From: Sphingobium sp. CECT 9361
GTDB taxonomy: Bacteria; Pseudomonadota; Alphaproteobacteria; Sphingomonadales; Sphingomonadaceae
Direction of reading: 5' to 3'
Assembly: GCF_918741285.1 (NCBI RefSeq)
Contig: NZ_CAKKNC010000018.1
Location: forward strand, 28,787-92,786
DNA: 64,000 bases
Shown here: in pieces, positions 61,011 through 64,000 of the stretch
Numbering within the stretch: the first letter of the stretch is position 1
Layout of the letters: the number at the start of each line of letters is the position of its first letter
The notes under the pieces: model-generated
Seen by the model: the letters and a program-made list of their open reading frames with translations, nothing else
What the model was told of the DNA's origin: nothing
Database searches by the model: none
Program-made: the position numbers and the translations under genes

Positions 61011-61628
61011 TCACAGCGCCTTCATCCAGAACCGCATGCTATGCGGGGTCTCCAGAGTTTGATCGAGATCTTTCCAGCTTAGAGAGGCGTTCAGATCGGG
61101 CGCGAGCCGGTAGCCCCGCTTCTGCCAGAAGGGCGTGAGATCGCGTGCACTAAGCGGGCGCATCGGGTGGTCGTCCGGCCGTGCGACGGCGCAAAATGTG
61201 CAATGAGTTGCACAATACTCTGCTGCTGCAGCTTCGCGCTCGTCGAAAAAGCGATGGCCGATGCCCATTCCGCGAAATTGGTTCAGCAGCACTGACTCAC
61301 CGAAATAAAAGACGGTATTGATATTGATTTCAGCGGTTTTGAATGGCGCGGTGATTGTGTCCGACTGCGTTGCAAGGGGCGATGCCGTCGCCATGCCGAT
61401 CGGTATCTCGCCGATCCGCGCCACGATCAGGACAGACGCAGGATCGCTCAGAAATTCGGCAAGATAGGCCGCTTCATAGTCGGCGTTGCCATCGTAGAGA
61501 TAGGGCCAGCTGCGGAAAACCGTCATCCGCAAGGTAGCAAGCGCGCGCAGCGTCAGGTCATCTCGGCTCATGCGTTCGATGGTCACCCGTTCGGCTGGAT
61601 TGTCATAGAGTGGCATAGCGGTCGTCAT
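61011..61628 (-). CDS. GNAT-like N-acetyltransferase in C1 gene run
   Basis: A 205-residue protein with a GNAT-type acetyl-CoA-binding pattern: VLIVARIGEIPIGMATASPL (strands), then FRGMGIGHRFFDEREAAA (the Q/RxxGxG/A loop), and FWQKRGYRL. A Cys-containing stretch (YCATHCTFCAV) lies after the loop. It is coupled to the NTF2-like gene by a 4-base overlap. I have no substrate. Position between formaldehyde and formate genes suggests a role in C1 metabolism, by context only. Confidence 0.72.
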   Translation of the reverse strand: MTTAMPLYDNPAERVTIERMSRDDLTLRALATLRMTVFRSWPYLYDGNADYEAAYLAEFLSDPASVLIVARIGEIPIGMATASPLATQSDTITAPFKTAEININTVFYFGESVLLNQFRGMGIGHRFFDEREAAAAEYCATHCTFCAVARPDDHPMRPLSARDLTPFWQKRGYRLAPDLNASLSWKDLDQTLETPHSMRFWMKAL

Positions 61629-62020
61629 GCGATCTGGGCCAGCCAGTCAGCAAGGTTGTAGTGATTGCTGACGCGAGAAAGCCTGCCGTCCACAATCTCA
61701 AAGAAGGCACCGACACGCAGTCGGTATGCCTGACCGCGCGCGGCGGGAAGGTGGCCATCGGTATGGAGATACGTGCCATTGAGCCAGAACTCCGCAGCAC
61801 AACGTGTCCCGTCTGCCGACGTCAGGAAGACGGGATCGATAACCTCCTCGCGGTAGCAACGGTTCATATGGTCGAGAAATTCAGCGAAAGCGGCCTTACC
61901 AATGCGACCTGCGCCTTGCGACGGCTCGTGCAGGACACCATCCGTCAGGAGATCAAGCATCGCGTTGGAATCACCGAGATTGAAGGCATCATAGTACATG
62001 CTCACAAGTTCCACGGGCAT
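61625..62020 (-). CDS. NTF2/SnoaL-like (ketosteroid isomerase-related) protein
   Basis: A 131-residue protein with the NTF2-like cone fold pattern: MYYDAFNLGDSNAMLDLLTDGVLHEPSQG, KAAFAEFLDHMNRCYREEV, CAAEFWLNGTYLHTDGHLP and LRVGAFFEIVDGRLSRVSNHYNL. The C-terminal RVSNHYNLADWL is characteristic of the subfamily seen beside GNAT genes in proteobacteria. It follows the ferredoxin gene by 8 bases. Function unknown; NTF2-like proteins bind small ligands. Confidence 0.75.
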   Translation of the reverse strand: MPVELVSMYYDAFNLGDSNAMLDLLTDGVLHEPSQGAGRIGKAAFAEFLDHMNRCYREEVIDPVFLTSADGTRCAAEFWLNGTYLHTDGHLPAARGQAYRLRVGAFFEIVDGRLSRVSNHYNLADWLAQIA

Positions 62021-62028
62021 ATCCTCGT

Positions 62029-62340
62029 TCAGTCTTCAGGTGCGATGACGACCTTAAGGCCGACCATTGCCGATGTAAGAGGAACTTGACACGAGAGGCG
62101 CGACCTTTCGGTTCGGTGGTCACTGCTGTCCAACAGGTCGTTTTCATCGTCACTCAAGGCCGGAAGTGCGCCGCTATCTTCAATGTAAACGTGGCAAGTG
62201 GCGCACGAACAGCATCCGCCGCAAAGGGCAAGCAGTTCGTCAATGCCATTGTCGCGAATGGCTTCCATCAGGGAAAGCCCTGCTTCGGCTTCAAGTACGC
62301 GCTCAGTACGAGCGCGGTCCGTAACAATAATCTGAACCAT
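62029..62340 (-). CDS. [2Fe-2S] ferredoxin (adrenodoxin-type)
   Basis: A 103-residue plant/vertebrate-type ferredoxin: ligands in ALCGGCCSCATCHVYI, and the fourth Cys in RLSCQVPL. The cluster motif has two extra cysteines compared with the minimal CxxxxCxxC pattern. Adrenodoxin-type ferredoxins feed oxygenases or assembly factors. Its start overlaps the FGH stop by one base (TAATG). Why a ferredoxin sits here, between FGH and FDH that use glutathione and NAD, is unknown. Confidence 0.88.
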   Translation of the reverse strand: MVQIIVTDRARTERVLEAEAGLSLMEAIRDNGIDELLALCGGCCSCATCHVYIEDSGALPALSDDENDLLDSSDHRTERSRLSCQVPLTSAMVGLKVVIAPED

Positions 62341-63194
62341 TAATTTTTCCGTTTCGACAAGTGATCGGCATGCCAGCGCAAATGATCGGCCATGATTGTG
62401 GAAATGAAGTAATAGCTGTGGTCATAGCCCGGCTGGAGCCGCAGCGTCAGCGGAATGCCAGCTTTCTCGCAAGCCTCTTTGAGCAGATGGGGCTTAAGCT
62501 GTTCCGTCAGAAAGTTGTCGGCCTCCCCCTGATCGACCAGCAGATCGGCGACACGGGCGCCGTCCTCGATCAGGGCGACGGCATCATGTCGACGCCATGC
62601 CGCCTGATCGCGGCCCAGATAACCGCCAAGAGCCTTATGGCCCCATGGAACCTGCGACGGTGCGACGATCGGCGCAAAGGCGGATATAGCCCGGAACCGG
62701 TCCGGGAATGTCAATCCGATGGTCAGCGCGCCATGTCCGCCCATGCTGTGGCCCATGATCGACTGCCGATCCATGTCGGCAGGAAAATGCGCCCCTATAA
62801 GGTCTGGCAGCTCCTGTGTGATGTAGGTCCACATCTTGTAATGCGCCGCGAACGGTTCCTGAGTTGCATCGACATAGAAGCCGGCACCCAGACCGAAATC
62901 ATAGGCACCGTCGGGATCGTCCGCCACGCCCTCGCCGCGCGGCGAGGTGTCCGGTGCGACGAAAATCAGGCCAAGCTCGGCACAGAGGCGACGAAACTCC
63001 CCTTTGTCCGTGACGTTGGCATGGGTGCAGGTGAGGCCGGACAAATACCAGACCACCGGCAGTTTCGTATCGGCTGCATGCTCGGGAACATATACGGAAA
63101 ATATCATATCCGTGCCGGTGGCGGCAGAGACATGCTTATACACGCCCTGCACGCCGCCGAATGCGCGACTCGTCGATAGTGTTTCGACAGCCAT
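62340..63194 (-). CDS. S-formylglutathione hydrolase
   Basis: A 284-residue esterase D-type enzyme that splits S-formylglutathione to formate and glutathione. Catalytic Ser in GHSMGGHGALT, Asp in VDQGEADNFL, His in YDHSYYF. LSGLTCTHANVTDKGEFRRLCAELG (read in part) is the diagnostic N-terminal block with the conserved Cys. I start at MAVETLST (63194); the frame extends 12 codons upstream without support. The gene lies 8 bases after the VOC gene. Confidence 0.93.
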   Translation of the reverse strand: MAVETLSTSRAFGGVQGVYKHVSAATGTDMIFSVYVPEHAADTKLPVVWYLSGLTCTHANVTDKGEFRRLCAELGLIFVAPDTSPRGEGVADDPDGAYDFGLGAGFYVDATQEPFAAHYKMWTYITQELPDLIGAHFPADMDRQSIMGHSMGGHGALTIGLTFPDRFRAISAFAPIVAPSQVPWGHKALGGYLGRDQAAWRRHDAVALIEDGARVADLLVDQGEADNFLTEQLKPHLLKEACEKAGIPLTLRLQPGYDHSYYFISTIMADHLRWHADHLSKRKN

Positions 63195-63202
63195 TTGAAC
63201 CC

Positions 63203-63601
63203 TTAGTCTGCCGTAAAGGTGTAGGCGCACACCTTGTTGCCACCCGGATCACGGAGATAGCCAGCATATGCACCTGGCAGATGGCCGCGCGGTCCCGCGG
63301 CACCTTCGCAAGTTCCGCCTGCCGCAAGGCCAGCCGCATGAAATGCGTCCACATCGGCGGTAGTCGCGGCAGCAAAGCCGATCGTAACGCCATTGCTCGA
63401 AGGAGCTTCGCCGTTACTGGGCTTAAGCACCAGGAGAGCAGGCTTGTCCTTGCCGTACAGAACAACGGTATCGCCAAACGGCCCCATATTCTTGATGCCC
63501 AGCGGTGAAAGTACCGCATCGTAAAAGGTTGTCGACTTGGATAAATCGATCGCGCCTACGGTGGCATGCGAAAATACGCCGTCGCCGGAAATAACTGCCA
63601 T
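63203..63601 (-). CDS. VOC (glyoxalase/bleomycin-resistance) family protein
   Basis: A 132-residue vicinal-oxygen-chelate protein: FSHATVGAIDLSKSTTFYDAVLSPLG at the N-terminus and YAGYLRDPGGNKVCAYTF at the C-terminus, the standard beta-alpha-beta-beta-beta modules. A member of this family is often next to glutathione-dependent formaldehyde genes in proteobacteria; its substrate is not known. It lies 31 bases after the formaldehyde dehydrogenase gene. Confidence 0.85.
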   Translation of the reverse strand: MAVISGDGVFSHATVGAIDLSKSTTFYDAVLSPLGIKNMGPFGDTVVLYGKDKPALLVLKPSNGEAPSSNGVTIGFAAATTADVDAFHAAGLAAGGTCEGAAGPRGHLPGAYAGYLRDPGGNKVCAYTFTAD

Positions 63602-63632
63602 GATCTGGTCTCCCTTTACTATATGCTGCTAG

Positions 63633-64000
<368 letters not shown>

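Overview
The window is a GC-rich, gene-dense chromosomal segment of an alphaproteobacterium, most likely a sphingomonad (Sphingomonas/Sphingobium/Sphingopyxis group). This rests on recognised gene content and order: a SUV3-like RNA helicase next to an S4-domain gene, a 41-residue aa3-type oxidase subunit IV ahead of split pntAA/pntAB/pntB, CobS/CobT next to J-domain and BolA genes, a short-form HisG, and CpaA-E/TadBC pilus genes. No rRNA and no CRISPR array were seen; there is one tRNA.

Layout. 1-10.2 kb: the end of a cell-wall hydrolase, two DUF2807 envelope proteins, CarD, a 7Fe ferredoxin, the S4 protein and helicase, an M23 peptidase, dihydropteroate synthase and a lipoprotein. 10.2-17.9 kb: an SDR enzyme, an orphan sigma-54 response regulator, CtaF-like oxidase subunit IV, the proton-translocating transhydrogenase, an Asp/Glu racemase family protein, DUF2147 and MtnP. 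17.9-25.0 kb: a Tad/Cpa pilus operon on the minus strand (cpaA-B-C-D-E-tadB-tadC) that has no CpaF/TadA ATPase and no Flp pilin. 25.0-29.9 kb: a hydrolase and amino-acid oxidase pair, a CHASE2-EAL cyclic-di-GMP protein, and a tryptophan-rich 22-residue micro-ORF with its own terminator. 29.9-37.9 kb: class II DAHP synthase, CysS, a lone GAF protein, a GreA/B-family factor, CobT, CobS, a J-domain protein and BolA. 37.8-44.5 kb: pirin, hisG-hisD-nusB-thiL and the pyrophosphate-driven proton pump. 44.5-53.5 kb: an S41 protease gene broken by an in-frame stop, an S9 peptidase, bioF-bioD-[palindromic repeat]-bioA, infA-maf-RNase G-like-yacG.

53.5-64 kb: tRNA-Phe is followed directly by a P4-type integrase with an array of short half-sites at its start. 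Beyond it lies a long minus-strand run that encodes a complete route from formaldehyde to CO2: glutathione-dependent formaldehyde dehydrogenase (partial at the window edge), a VOC protein, S-formylglutathione hydrolase, a [2Fe-2S] ferredoxin, an NTF2-like protein, a GNAT protein, then NAD-dependent molybdenum formate dehydrogenase FdsG-FdsB-FdsA-FdsD. The run ends in a truncated, degenerate FdhD-like gene on the side facing the integrase. The simplest reading is an integrative element at tRNA-Phe that either carries this C1 module or has damaged its last gene.

Nothing here is a clearly new defence or biosynthetic system. The best leads are the Trp-rich micro-ORF, the three unexplained genes inside the C1 run, the ATPase-less pilus operon, and the tRNA-Phe integrase/truncated fdhD junction. 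All functional names are from reading the translated sequence; no database search was run.
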